64,000 nucleotides of DNA from Prochlorococcus marinus str. MIT 9314 (lineage in GTDB: Bacteria; Cyanobacteriota; Cyanobacteriia; PCC-6307; Cyanobiaceae), in contig NZ_JNAO01000011.1 in the NCBI RefSeq assembly GCF_000760035.1, positions 36,655 to 100,654 of the forward strand, in the 5' to 3' direction. Each line of letters begins with the position of its first letter. The first letter of the stretch is position 1. Under the pieces are notes generated by a model, which had not been told where the DNA came from, did no database searches, and saw only the letters and a program-made list of their open reading frames with translations. Position numbers and translations under genes: made by a program. Below, in pieces: positions 7,719 through 16,903 of the stretch.

Positions 7719-9941
7719 ATGTTCACATCATCTTCAATAATTGATAATCTTAATCAGTCAGAAGGGTTAGAATATAAAAAATTATGCAGATTATTAAATA
7801 TAACAAAGAAATCTGATAAAGATAAATTAGATATTGCTTTAAAAGCCCTAGAAGCACTTGAAATAATTAATAAAAATGAAGATGATGAATATACCTGCAT
7901 AAAAGATAGTGATCATATAATCGCAAAAATAAGATGTAGTAGCAAAGGCTATTGCTTTGCTGTTAGGGGAAAAGACAAAGAAGATATCTATATCAAGGAA
8001 AATCTACTTAACTATGCCTGGAATGGAGATAAAGTTTTAGTAAGGATAATAAAAGAGGGTTATAGAAGAAGATCCCCTGAAGGAATAGTTGATTGTATTC
8101 TTGAAAGATCAAATCAAATACTTCTTTCTAAAGTTGAAATAATAAACAATGATGTATATGCAATCCCAATAGACGATAGGATCCTTTCTAAAATTAAACT
8201 TCCAAAAGAGAATAAAATATACACTTTCAATCCAGACTACAAGAATATAGTAAAAGTTGAGATTGATAGATTTCCCATAGGTCAAGAAGAAGGACTAGGT
8301 CATGTCATACAAGAGCTAAAACTAAACAATAATGAAGAGTATGATACAGACTTTGTTTTATCTAAAAGCAATATCGTTAAATCATACAATTTCAATCATA
8401 TTGAGTCTAAAAAAATAGAAAAAAGGGAGAGGATAGACCATACAGATAAAAACTCTTATTTATTCAAAAGTTGGAATTCTAATAATTCTCCAATGCTCCC
8501 AATGATTCAAATAGAGCAGGGAAAAAATAAAAGTACTAAATTATGGATACATACAAATAATCTTGCAGAAAGAGTAGATCTAAGTAGTAAAAAATCTCTA
8601 GAAATATTATTTAAAGGTTCTGAATCTTTGCCCTTATTAAATGATTGGCAAAACTACCTTAGTGAAGAAATAAGAAATGATTCTAAATTTAAATTTGGTG
8701 AAAAGAATGAAGCAATAAGCCTCTGTGTGCATTTAAATAGTGATAATGAAATAATTGATTGGTCATTTCATCTTACTTTAGTAAAGTGCTCTCTTATTGT
8801 TGGAAGTGATCATACTGACGCGCTTCTATCTAGAAAAAGCAAATCAAGAATTACCTCTCGGGTATTAAAACCTATAAAGGAATATATCGAAGATTTAGAT
8901 AAAATACTTGAAATTTCATCTTCATTCAGACAAAAACATCTATTGGAGGGTAAGGTTGAAATTCCTGCTCCACTTAATAAAATTGATGCTCTAGAAGAAT
9001 TTTTTATTCATAATCCAGCTGAATATTCAAAAGGATATTTTGAATCATTAAACAAAGAAGATTGCCAAACATACCTTTCACCAATACTACATGAAGCTAA
9101 TTTAATATGGTTCAAACATTCAAATCAATATGGCTTAAAAAGCGCAGGGTACATTTCAAACGGAATAGATTACGTTAATGCAAATGAAATCATCAAATAT
9201 TCAGAATTTATTGATAATGATATAGAGCTTAATGAAGATGGTAATTTGACATTTAGTCAAGTAATCAAATTATGTAGCGACGATAATAAAAAAAGAATCT
9301 TACATAAACTTCTAATTAATGAATTTAAGGACAATGAAATAAGCTTGATATCTAAAAATCCTGATAATGATGAATCAGACAAATTATTTATTTCTCCATG
9401 GACAATTCCTGGATTTGACTTCACTAATCTTATTAACCAGTACTGTATTGTTAATATGATATTAAATGGTAAAAAATCAAAGAAGAATAATATTAATGCA
9501 ATCAATATAGCGGAAAGTAATTCATTAGAATTAGTAAATTGGAGTATATTTAATTCATCAATTTCAAAGAATCTGGAAATATTTTTTAACAAGTTTGTTA
9601 TAGATAAACTTAATGAATACAAGTACAAAGTTAAGCAATATAAATCTAATATGATAAATATAAAAAAAGTAAGAAAAGCAGCAAAATTACAAGGTAATAT
9701 TTATAGTGGGTTTATATTATCAGTGCAAACATATGGTTTCTTTGTTGAGATATCAGAACTTAATGTAGAGGGTTTAGTACACGTCAGCACTCTTAATAAT
9801 GATTGGTATGAATATAGATCAAGGCAAAATCTATTAATTGGAAGGAAATCTAAAAAATCATATAAAGTTGGAGATGCAATAGAAGTAAAAATCATAAAAG
9901 TCGATATTCTTAAATATCAAATTGATTTAGAATTAACATAA
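7719..9941 (+). CDS. RNase II/R-like protein with degenerate RNB domain and intact S1 domain
   Basis: 740 aa. The order resembles RNase R: an N-terminal winged-helix-like region (about 1-65), a cold-shock-like OB segment (IIAKIRCSSKGYCFAVRG, about 67-84), a long RNB-like middle and a C-terminal S1 domain (about 657-740, with YGFFVEIS and VEGLVHVS). Active enzymes carry a cluster of four metal-binding Asp residues before the GVHIADV block. Here that part reads NSPMLPMIQIEQG ahead of KLWIHTNN, and the later TSPIRRY block is replaced by ISPWTIPGFDF. It therefore looks catalytically inactive or strongly diverged. Cyanobacterial Zam proteins are related. A non-nucleolytic RNA-binding role is an inference. 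Confidence 0.8.
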   Translation: MFTSSSIIDNLNQSEGLEYKKLCRLLNITKKSDKDKLDIALKALEALEIINKNEDDEYTCIKDSDHIIAKIRCSSKGYCFAVRGKDKEDIYIKENLLNYAWNGDKVLVRIIKEGYRRRSPEGIVDCILERSNQILLSKVEIINNDVYAIPIDDRILSKIKLPKENKIYTFNPDYKNIVKVEIDRFPIGQEEGLGHVIQELKLNNNEEYDTDFVLSKSNIVKSYNFNHIESKKIEKRERIDHTDKNSYLFKSWNSNNSPMLPMIQIEQGKNKSTKLWIHTNNLAERVDLSSKKSLEILFKGSESLPLLNDWQNYLSEEIRNDSKFKFGEKNEAISLCVHLNSDNEIIDWSFHLTLVKCSLIVGSDHTDALLSRKSKSRITSRVLKPIKEYIEDLDKILEISSSFRQKHLLEGKVEIPAPLNKIDALEEFFIHNPAEYSKGYFESLNKEDCQTYLSPILHEANLIWFKHSNQYGLKSAGYISNGIDYVNANEIIKYSEFIDNDIELNEDGNLTFSQVIKLCSDDNKKRILHKLLINEFKDNEISLISKNPDNDESDKLFISPWTIPGFDFTNLINQYCIVNMILNGKKSKKNNINAINIAESNSLELVNWSIFNSSISKNLEIFFNKFVIDKLNEYKYKVKQYKSNMINIKKVRKAAKLQGNIYSGFILSVQTYGFFVEISELNVEGLVHVSTLNNDWYEYRSRQNLLIGRKSKKSYKVGDAIEVKIIKVDILKYQIDLELT

Positions 9942-10008
9942 ATATTTTTTCAAAAATTATATTATGGAAATATTAACCAAAAAAATTTAAGATAACTTTA
10001 TTAGAAAT

Positions 10009-10452
10009 ATGTTTAAGAAAAAATATTTATTATTAACTCTTTTTTTACTAATAATTATTCAAATTTTATTATATACAAATAATAATCAGAAGACTTCATT
10101 CAGATACTTTAAATGGACTCTCCAAGAAGTAAGTATAGGCAAGTTAATCAGTATTTCATTTTTTTCAGGTTTATTTGTAAGCACTTTATTGAATACAACA
10201 ATAACTAGTACTAGTTTCAGAAAAAAAACATTCGAAAATGTGGAAGATGATTTTGTATCTAATAATATTGAGGAAGAAACGGAACCAAACGTTGAGATGC
10301 CGCCACAAAGGGATATTAGAGAAACTCAACCAACGATTTCTGTTAATTACAGAGTAGTCAAAAATATGAATGATAATAATTTTAAAAAAGATCAAAGTTA
10401 TTCAAATCAGAATATTAAAGATGACTGGGATAGTGCTGATAATGATTGGTAG
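10009..10452 (+). CDS. membrane-anchored hypothetical protein, 147 aa
   Basis: Two hydrophobic segments (about residues 6-21 and 43-63) flank a short loop containing FRYFKWTLQEVSIG, a layout reminiscent of LapA/DUF1049-type proteins. The C-terminal half is acidic and Asn-rich, ending in the tryptophan motif DDWDSADNDW. The gene lies 67 bases after the RNase-like gene on the same strand. The function is unknown and the LapA resemblance is only in layout. Confidence 0.6.
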   Translation: MFKKKYLLLTLFLLIIIQILLYTNNNQKTSFRYFKWTLQEVSIGKLISISFFSGLFVSTLLNTTITSTSFRKKTFENVEDDFVSNNIEEETEPNVEMPPQRDIRETQPTISVNYRVVKNMNDNNFKKDQSYSNQNIKDDWDSADNDW

Positions 10453-10484
10453 AAAAAAATTAATTAAAAAATGTTTTTTTAATT

Positions 10485-10490
10485 TATAAT
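10485..10490 (+). promoter_or_regulatory. -10 element for the DUF2996 gene
   Basis: A perfect TATAAT hexamer ends 20 bases before the ATG at 10511. A start of transcription near 10497 would leave a leader of only about 14 bases. No good -35 is visible at the 17-18 base spacing, as is common in Prochlorococcus. Confidence 0.45.
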
Positions 10491-10510
10491 GGGATAAATA
10501 GTTTTTTTTT

Positions 10511-11077
10511 ATGGAAGAAAATTTAGACAAAAATAATGAAGTTAATAAAGAAATATCTGACAACATTACACAATCAAACTCTGAGGAAATAAAAGAACCT
10601 AAATCAGAAAAAGTTATCAACATAGATATTAATAGTGGTGATTCTGCTACTAAAGTTGTTATAAAAAATGAAATTAATACTCCCGAAAAACCTATAACAA
10701 AACCAAAAAAAGATCTCCCAGTAGAGAAAAAGCCTTTCAAAGAATTTATTAATATGCACCTTATTCCCTCACTTACTGAGGAAATTAATCAAAGAGGATT
10801 AGAAATAAACAATATTAACCTCACTAACACAAATAGACCTATTGCTGGAGATAAATGTTGGGTAATAAATTGTGAAATTAAAGATACATGTAACTTTTGG
10901 TTATCCTTTGAGAAGGATGACATTAGTTCATTAAAAAGTATTTCTTTATCAAAACCTAATCAACAACCCAGTATTATTGAATCCTTTCTTATTGACGAAA
11001 AAAGAATTACCCTAAAATTAATAATTTCAAGAGTACTTCAAAGATTGAATGGGCAAAAGTTAATAGGAGTTAATTAG
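10511..11077 (+). CDS. DUF2996 family protein
   Basis: 188 aa. A long disordered, Lys/Glu/Asn-rich N-terminal region (about 1-75) is followed by the conserved domain: KPFKEFINMHLIPSL, a central CWVINCEI block and the closing SFLIDEKRITLKLI ... RLNGQK signature. This matches DUF2996, found throughout cyanobacteria and in plastid-bearing plants. Its place directly before acsF suggests a possible link to chlorophyll synthesis or photosystem assembly, but that is only context. No catalytic motif is visible. Confidence 0.75.
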   Translation: MEENLDKNNEVNKEISDNITQSNSEEIKEPKSEKVINIDINSGDSATKVVIKNEINTPEKPITKPKKDLPVEKKPFKEFINMHLIPSLTEEINQRGLEINNINLTNTNRPIAGDKCWVINCEIKDTCNFWLSFEKDDISSLKSISLSKPNQQPSIIESFLIDEKRITLKLIISRVLQRLNGQKLIGVN

Positions 11078-11157
11078 AAAAACAATAACACCAAGTTAAC
11101 TTTTCCCTCGAAAATACAAATCATAGTAAATAATAGTATTAATAAACCGAATAAAAA

Positions 11158-12330
11158 ATGGCTCAATCAACTGTTGAATCAAAAAATAAAAAAGATATTA
11201 ATAATGGAAAGATACCAGCAAAAGAAACAATTTTGTCCCCAAGATTCTATACAACAGACTTTGAGGCTATGGAAAATATGGATTTATCAATAAACGAGGA
11301 GGAATTAGAAGCTATTTGTGAGGAATTTAGGAAAGATTACAATAGACATCATTTTGTAAGAAATAGTGAATTTGAAGGCGCTGCAGAAAAATTAGATACT
11401 GAGACAAGAGAGCTTTTTGTTGATTTTCTCGAGGGAAGTTGTACATCAGAATTTTCAGGTTTTTTACTTTACAAGGAACTTAGTAAGAGAATTAAAGTCA
11501 AAAACCCTCTACTTGCTGAATGTTTTGCTCATATGGCCAGAGACGAAGCAAGACATGCAGGTTTTTTAAATAAATCAATGAGTGACTTTGGACTTCAGTT
11601 AGATTTAGGTTTTTTAACAGCCAATAAAGATTACACTTATTTCCCTCCAAGAAGTATTTTTTACGCTACTTATTTATCCGAAAAAATAGGTTATTGGAGA
11701 TACATAGCAATTTATAGGCATCTCGAAAAGAACCCTGATAGCAAAATTTTTCCACTATTTAATTACTTTGAAAATTGGTGTCAAGATGAAAATAGACATG
11801 GGGATTTCTTTGACGCATTAATGAAAGCACAGCCACGTACTGTTAAATCATTAAGCCAAAAAATTACCATTGGCGGCTCTACTTTTACACACCCATTATT
11901 CGACTACTTCCATAGGTTTAGATATTTCTTGAATAATCTTCCATTAACATCCAAGTTATGGTCAAGGTTCTTTCTATTAGCTGTATTTGCAACTATGTAT
12001 GCAAGGGATTTGGGAATTAAAAAAGATTTCTACAGTTCTTTAGGTTTAGATGCCAGAGATTACGACCAGTTTGTTATTAATAAAACAAATGAAACTGCAG
12101 CTAGAGTTTTCCCTGTAGTAATGGACGTTTATGATAAATCTTTTTATGGAAGATTAGATAAAATAGTAGAGAATAATAAGGTTCTTTCTGATATTGCAAA
12201 CAGTGATGAAAATAAAGTATCTAAAACTTTTAAAAAAGTACCTAAATATTTATCAAACGGTTACCAGTTATTAAGACTATACTTATTAAAACCTCTTGAT
12301 AGCAAAGATTTCCAACCTTCGATTAGATAA
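11158..12330 (+). CDS. acsF: Mg-protoporphyrin IX monomethyl ester oxidative cyclase (aerobic)
   Basis: This di-iron oxygenase forms the isocyclic fifth ring of chlorophyll, converting Mg-protoporphyrin IX monomethyl ester to protochlorophyllide with O2. The 390-aa protein has the two diagnostic EXXH iron-ligand motifs, EARH (130-133) and ENRH (211-214), plus conserved blocks [16 protein letters not shown] and [13 protein letters not shown]. The first ~30 residues are low-complexity and vary within the family. It works downstream of the Mg-chelatase whose H subunit (chlH) is also in this window. The partner Ycf54 is not in this window. Confidence 0.96.
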   Translation: MAQSTVESKNKKDINNGKIPAKETILSPRFYTTDFEAMENMDLSINEEELEAICEEFRKDYNRHHFVRNSEFEGAAEKLDTETRELFVDFLEGSCTSEFSGFLLYKELSKRIKVKNPLLAECFAHMARDEARHAGFLNKSMSDFGLQLDLGFLTANKDYTYFPPRSIFYATYLSEKIGYWRYIAIYRHLEKNPDSKIFPLFNYFENWCQDENRHGDFFDALMKAQPRTVKSLSQKITIGGSTFTHPLFDYFHRFRYFLNNLPLTSKLWSRFFLLAVFATMYARDLGIKKDFYSSLGLDARDYDQFVINKTNETAARVFPVVMDVYDKSFYGRLDKIVENNKVLSDIANSDENKVSKTFKKVPKYLSNGYQLLRLYLLKPLDSKDFQPSIR

Positions 12331-12361
12331 TCTTTAATACAGAGAAGATTTATAGACTCAT

Positions 12362-13783
12362 ATGCTTACGTCACAAATCAAATCAAATGAAATCGTTTTT
12401 GGTAGTTGCAATAAAGATTTATTAGAAGAAATCATTTTCTACGGAATTAAACTTGGTGCTGATTTTGTAGAAATATTTATAGAGAATACTGACAACTCAA
12501 GCGTGTTAGCAGAAGAAGATTTTATTACAAGTGTAAGTCCATCATTTGGAAAGGGTGCTGGCATTAGAATTTTCAAGGGAAAAAAGGATGGATTTGTAAG
12601 TACAAATGATTTAACAAAGCATGGCTTGATGAGATCGGTATCTCAGGCTATTGAGATGTTAGACATAACAGACAACAAAAAAGAACTATTTAACGGTTTA
12701 AATAAACATAGGGACTATAGTTTATCCAAGAAAAAATGGATTAATGAAGTCCCATCTATTCATGAGATAAGTGAAAAACTACTAGTTAGCACAAAGTCTT
12801 TAAAAAAAAATAATAAAATAATAACTAGGAAAGGAAGTTACTCAAGAAATCTTCAAGAAGTAATTATAGCCTCCAGTGACGGAACCTATGTCTCAGATAT
12901 TAGATTGCATCAAACAGTTGGTCTCAACGTAATTGCAAGTGATGCCCAATATAGATCTAGTGGAAGTAGAAGATTTGGATCGTCAGGAATGCCTAATGAA
13001 TTTAGATTATGGGATCACGAAAAAGCAGCTAATGATGTGTTTGAAAGTTCAATGAACATGTTGTATGCAGATTATGTTGATGCAGGACAAATGCCTGTTG
13101 TATTAGCTAATAAATTTGGTGGCGTTATATTCCATGAAGCCTGTGGTCATTTACTTGAAACTACTCAAATAGAGAGAGGAACAACACCATTTGAGAATAA
13201 ATTGAATGAAAAAATTGCACATGAATCTGTAACAGCAATAGATGAAGGGATATCAGAAGGATCCTTCGGTTCATTATCAGTAGATGATGAAGGTATGGAA
13301 CCCGAAAAATCAGTTCTTATAAAAGATGGAATTTTAAAAAAATTCATATCCGATAGGGCAGGTGAATTAAGAACTGGCCATAAAAGAACAGGAAGTGGAA
13401 GAAGACAAAATTATTCTTTTGCTGCAGCTTCAAGAATGAGAAATACTTATATAGCTAAAGGTGAGCACTCTAAAGAGGATTTAATCAATAGTATTAGTGA
13501 AGGGCTTTACTGCAAATCAATGGGTGGTGGCAGTGTAGGTGCTACAGGACAATTTAATTTTGCGGTAGAAGAAGGATATCTTATTAAAAATGGAAAATTA
13601 ACTAGTCCAGTAAAGGGAGCAACATTGATCGGTGAGGCTAAAGAAGTTATGCCAAAAATATCAATGTGCGGAAATGATCTCGAATTGGCTCCTGGATTCT
13701 GTGGATCCATTAGTGGAAGTGTCAACGTAACTGTTGGCCAACCTCATATTAAGGTTGATTCAATAACAGTTGGCGGAAGATAA
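12362..13783 (+). CDS. tldD: TldD metalloprotease subunit
   Basis: TldD pairs with TldE/PmbA in a cytoplasmic heterodimeric zinc protease that degrades unfolded peptides and, in other bacteria, matures microcin B17. The zinc motif HEACGH lies at residues 258-263, and the GGGSVGATGQFNF and SGSVNVTVG blocks near the C-terminus are conserved. The length of 473 aa matches the family. The gene is 31 bases after acsF and 3 bases before pmbA, giving a clear tldD-pmbA-fmt unit. Its physiological substrate in picocyanobacteria is unknown. Confidence 0.94.
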   Translation: MLTSQIKSNEIVFGSCNKDLLEEIIFYGIKLGADFVEIFIENTDNSSVLAEEDFITSVSPSFGKGAGIRIFKGKKDGFVSTNDLTKHGLMRSVSQAIEMLDITDNKKELFNGLNKHRDYSLSKKKWINEVPSIHEISEKLLVSTKSLKKNNKIITRKGSYSRNLQEVIIASSDGTYVSDIRLHQTVGLNVIASDAQYRSSGSRRFGSSGMPNEFRLWDHEKAANDVFESSMNMLYADYVDAGQMPVVLANKFGGVIFHEACGHLLETTQIERGTTPFENKLNEKIAHESVTAIDEGISEGSFGSLSVDDEGMEPEKSVLIKDGILKKFISDRAGELRTGHKRTGSGRRQNYSFAAASRMRNTYIAKGEHSKEDLINSISEGLYCKSMGGGSVGATGQFNFAVEEGYLIKNGKLTSPVKGATLIGEAKEVMPKISMCGNDLELAPGFCGSISGSVNVTVGQPHIKVDSITVGGR

Positions 13784-13786
13784 GAT

Positions 13787-15139
13787 ATGAATTCAAGAGA
13801 AATCACAACTCAAATCTCCAAAACTGCAGATTTCCTAAATCTTAAAAAATGGGATTATGGAGCAAGCTTCTCTAATGATTATTCTGTGCAAGTAGATAAA
13901 GGAGAGGCTAAACAACTTAAGGCATCACAAAAACAAATCTTAACTATAAGAGTTTGGAATCAATCTAATCTAGTTGGTATTACTACAACAAGTGATATTA
14001 GTGAATCTGGTATTAAAAAGGCTCTTAAGCAAGCAAATATAGCTTCTGATTTCGGCAATAAGAATGAATCTACAGAATTTTCACCACTAGCAAAGGATCC
14101 TATTAAAGTTAAGGAAGTTAAAAAAAGAAATCCTGTTGGAATAAAAAAATTACTTACAGTTTTAAGAGAAGCGGAAGTAAAACTATTAGAAAGTCATGAA
14201 TCCATAAAATCTGTTCCATATAATGGTTTATCTGAGAGTTTCTTTGAGAGAGTTTATGCAAATAGTGAGGGTGCCTTTCGAAGTTATTCCAAAAGTCAAG
14301 CAGCCCTATATTTATATGCAAGAGCAGAAGAGAAAAATAAGAAGCCTCGTAGTTCAGGTTCCGTAAAACTTGGATATGGAGCTGATGATATAGATATAGA
14401 GTCGTGTATTAAAGAGGCTTCAAATAAAACAATTTCTCATTTAAATTATTCATCTATTAAAACTGATAAATATTTAATATGTTTTTCCCCAGAGTCTTTT
14501 TTAACTATCATTAACGCCTTTAGCTCAATGTTTAATGCTAGAAGCATCATTGATGGAGTGAGCTTATCTAATAAAAATTCAATCGGAGAGAAACTATCTA
14601 CAGAAGCACTTAATATTTATGATGATGGCCTTCACGAAAAGAATATTTCTTCAACACCTTTTGATGGAGAGGGAACCCCAACCAAAAGACTATGTCTAAT
14701 TAACAGAGGGAGAATTGAAAATTTTATACATTCTGAATCAACTGCAAGAATATTTAAAACGACTCCCACTGGCCACGCTGGACTAGGATCAAAAGTATCA
14801 GTATCTCCCGATTGGATCGTAGTTGAAAAGTCAGATGAAAACTTTGATCTAAAAACATCACTCGATCACTCTACTTATGAGGGAGAATTTGTTTATATAG
14901 AGGAGTTAAATGCAATCCATGCAGGTGTCAGAGCAAGTCAAGGTTCATTTTCTCTTCCATTTGATGGATGGCTCTACAAAAACGGAAAAAAAATCTCAAT
15001 AGAATCTGCCACCGTAGCAGGGGATATCAAATATCTTTTGAAAAATATAGTAAATATTGAATCAAGCCAGGAGGTAACAACAAGTGGAATTTCTCCACAT
15101 ATATGGGTAGATGAATTATCAATAACTGGTGACGCGTGA
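13787..15139 (+). CDS. pmbA: TldE/PmbA metalloprotease partner
   Basis: 450 aa. It shares the PmbA/TldA fold with TldD but has no HEXXXH motif, as expected for the non-catalytic half of the TldD/E complex. Conserved segments include FDGEGTPT (about residues 287-294), GHAGLGS and the C-terminal STVAGDIKYLLKN. It starts at ATG 3 bases after tldD and its stop overlaps the GTG start of fmt, so all three are translationally linked. It should function only together with TldD. Confidence 0.93.
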   Translation: MNSREITTQISKTADFLNLKKWDYGASFSNDYSVQVDKGEAKQLKASQKQILTIRVWNQSNLVGITTTSDISESGIKKALKQANIASDFGNKNESTEFSPLAKDPIKVKEVKKRNPVGIKKLLTVLREAEVKLLESHESIKSVPYNGLSESFFERVYANSEGAFRSYSKSQAALYLYARAEEKNKKPRSSGSVKLGYGADDIDIESCIKEASNKTISHLNYSSIKTDKYLICFSPESFLTIINAFSSMFNARSIIDGVSLSNKNSIGEKLSTEALNIYDDGLHEKNISSTPFDGEGTPTKRLCLINRGRIENFIHSESTARIFKTTPTGHAGLGSKVSVSPDWIVVEKSDENFDLKTSLDHSTYEGEFVYIEELNAIHAGVRASQGSFSLPFDGWLYKNGKKISIESATVAGDIKYLLKNIVNIESSQEVTTSGISPHIWVDELSITGDA

Positions 15140-16122
15140 GAATTATATTCTGGGGAACACCTGAATATTCAATTCCTAGTCTTGATATTTTTATTAAATC
15201 TAAGCACGAGGTAATTGCAGTAGTTAGCCAACCGGATAAGAAGAGATCTCGGGGAAATAAATTAATAGCCTCACCTGTAAAAAGCATTGCTGAGAAAGAA
15301 TCTATAAAAATTTATACTCCAGAAAAAATCAGGGGCAATATAGATTTTATAAATGAACTTAAATCACTTTCTTGTGATTTATTTATTGTTATAGCTTACG
15401 GGAAAATTTTACCCAAAGAGATATTGGAAATTCCAAAATTTGGTTGTTGGAACGCACATGCTTCATTACTGCCAAGATGGCGTGGTGCCGCCCCAATTCA
15501 ATGGTCCCTAATAAGAGGCGATGAATTTACTGGTGTAGGAATCATGAAAATGAATGAGGGACTGGATACTGGCGACATATTGTTGGAAGAAAAAATTAAA
15601 ATTAGTAATAACGATAATTTAAATACACTATCGGAAAAACTTAGTATTTTATCGGCAAAATTATTTTTAAATGCTACATCTATAATCGATGAAAATATTA
15701 ATAAAAATACTAATCCTCAATTAATAAAACAAAATACCCTTGGAAGAGAAATTACTTACGCAAGAATGATTGAAAAATCAGACTTTAAAGTTGATTGGGG
15801 TAATGAGGCAATTAAAATTTCTCAAAAAATAAAAGGACTATACCCACGAACAAATACAAATTTTAGAGGTAAGAACCTTAAAATACTTAAAATCAAAGTT
15901 TTGACTAGTGATGTAATTAAAAATGAAAAATACCTTTTCATGAGCAATTATTCAAGACCAGGTTTTATTCTTGCTGTAATAGAAAATGAAGGAATTATAA
16001 TTTCAACTAAAACTGATCCGATTATTTTGTTAGAAGCAAAACTTGAAGGCAAAAACATTTCTAGCAAAAAGCAATTGATTCAACAGTTAAAGCCATCAGC
16101 AGGTGAATATCTCTCAGATTAA
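15136..16122 (+). CDS. fmt: methionyl-tRNA formyltransferase
   Basis: This enzyme transfers a formyl group from 10-formyl-THF to the initiator Met-tRNA. The 328-aa protein starts with the formyltransferase fold (MRIIFWGTPEYS). The catalytic residues N106, H108 and D145 sit in WNAHASLLPRWRGAAPIQ and EGLDTGDIL. The SKKQLIQQLKPSAGEYLSD C-terminal tRNA-binding domain is short. The start is GTG, overlapping the pmbA stop (GTGA). The end overlaps the opposing TerC gene by 4 bases. Its tRNA substrate is encoded in this same window at 38945. Confidence 0.95.
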   Translation: MRIIFWGTPEYSIPSLDIFIKSKHEVIAVVSQPDKKRSRGNKLIASPVKSIAEKESIKIYTPEKIRGNIDFINELKSLSCDLFIVIAYGKILPKEILEIPKFGCWNAHASLLPRWRGAAPIQWSLIRGDEFTGVGIMKMNEGLDTGDILLEEKIKISNNDNLNTLSEKLSILSAKLFLNATSIIDENINKNTNPQLIKQNTLGREITYARMIEKSDFKVDWGNEAIKISQKIKGLYPRTNTNFRGKNLKILKIKVLTSDVIKNEKYLFMSNYSRPGFILAVIENEGIIISTKTDPIILLEAKLEGKNISSKKQLIQQLKPSAGEYLSD

Positions 16123-16832
16123 GTTTTAGATTCTTTTTTAGAGAATCCCCAAATGAAAGCAAAAAGAATCAAAAAATAAAAATAATAGTCTGGAAGAATA
16201 GATTCTTTAATTAACGTATTTAGTAAAAGTTTAATCCCAACTATTAAAATTGCTACGTAACCGGCTGTTTCTAATCTAGAAAATATATCCAGAAGTTTTA
16301 GAAAAATCCCCGATGTAAATCTTAAGGCTAATACTCCAATCACTGCTCCAAATATAATTAATATGTATTGATCACTTATAGCTACTGCAGTAGTGATACT
16401 GTCTATGGAAAAAGCAAAATCAGTAATTGAAAGAAGCGCTACAACCCTTAAAAACCTAAAATTATTTTTATTATTATCTGTCCCATTTTCAGCGTTTTCT
16501 ATATCTGAATTTAAAAAAATATTAGAGAAGAATAAATAAATTAAATAAAAACCAGCAAAAACTCTAATAAAAATAAACTTTAGAAGAACATTAGATAATA
16601 TGATTAGAATAATTCTAAATAATAAAGATATTGTTATACCAATATTTAAGGCTCTTGACCTTAATTCTGAACTATCGAGGGATTTAGTAAGAGAAGCTAG
16701 TGCTACAGCATTGTCTGCAGATAATAATAATTCTAGAGTAATTAATATTGGTAAAAGTGTAAAAATTTCATACCAACTGTCTACCTGATCTAGTGTGGGT
16801 ATAAAAGAATTTATTGCGGCGGAATCCATCAA
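16119..16832 (-). CDS. TerC-family integral membrane protein
   Basis: 237 aa with about seven hydrophobic helices. The TerC signature LELLLSADNAVALASL appears at about residues 33-48, and a second acidic membrane motif (DFAFSIDSITTAVAIS) follows in the middle. In the TerC superfamily these acidic residues are thought to bind metal. Members include tellurite-resistance TerC, the manganese exporter Alx/MntX and plant TerC, needed for thylakoid membrane-protein insertion. Which role applies here cannot be decided from sequence. The 3' end overlaps fmt by 4 bases. Confidence 0.88.
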   Translation of the reverse strand: MMDSAAINSFIPTLDQVDSWYEIFTLLPILITLELLLSADNAVALASLTKSLDSSELRSRALNIGITISLLFRIILIILSNVLLKFIFIRVFAGFYLIYLFFSNIFLNSDIENAENGTDNNKNNFRFLRVVALLSITDFAFSIDSITTAVAISDQYILIIFGAVIGVLALRFTSGIFLKLLDIFSRLETAGYVAILIVGIKLLLNTLIKESILPDYYFYFLILFAFIWGFSKKESKT

Positions 16833-16838
16833 ATATTA

Positions 16839-16867
16839 TTCACAATCAGTATAAAATCTAATATAAT
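16839..16867 (+). promoter_or_regulatory. sigma-70-type promoter of mfd
   Basis: A -35 TTCACA (16839-16844) and a perfect -10 TATAAT (16862-16867) are separated by exactly 17 bases. A transcription start near 16874 gives a 30-base leader to the mfd ATG at 16904. It lies in the short divergent gap between the TerC gene and mfd. Confidence 0.65.
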
Positions 16868-16903
16868 GGATCGGATATTTGTAATCAAGATTGATAGTTA
16901 TAA

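Noticed and set aside
9257..9628. 123-aa frame opposite the RNase-like gene
   Set aside because: Antisense shadow of a long coding region; hydrophobic runs arise from AT-rich codons.
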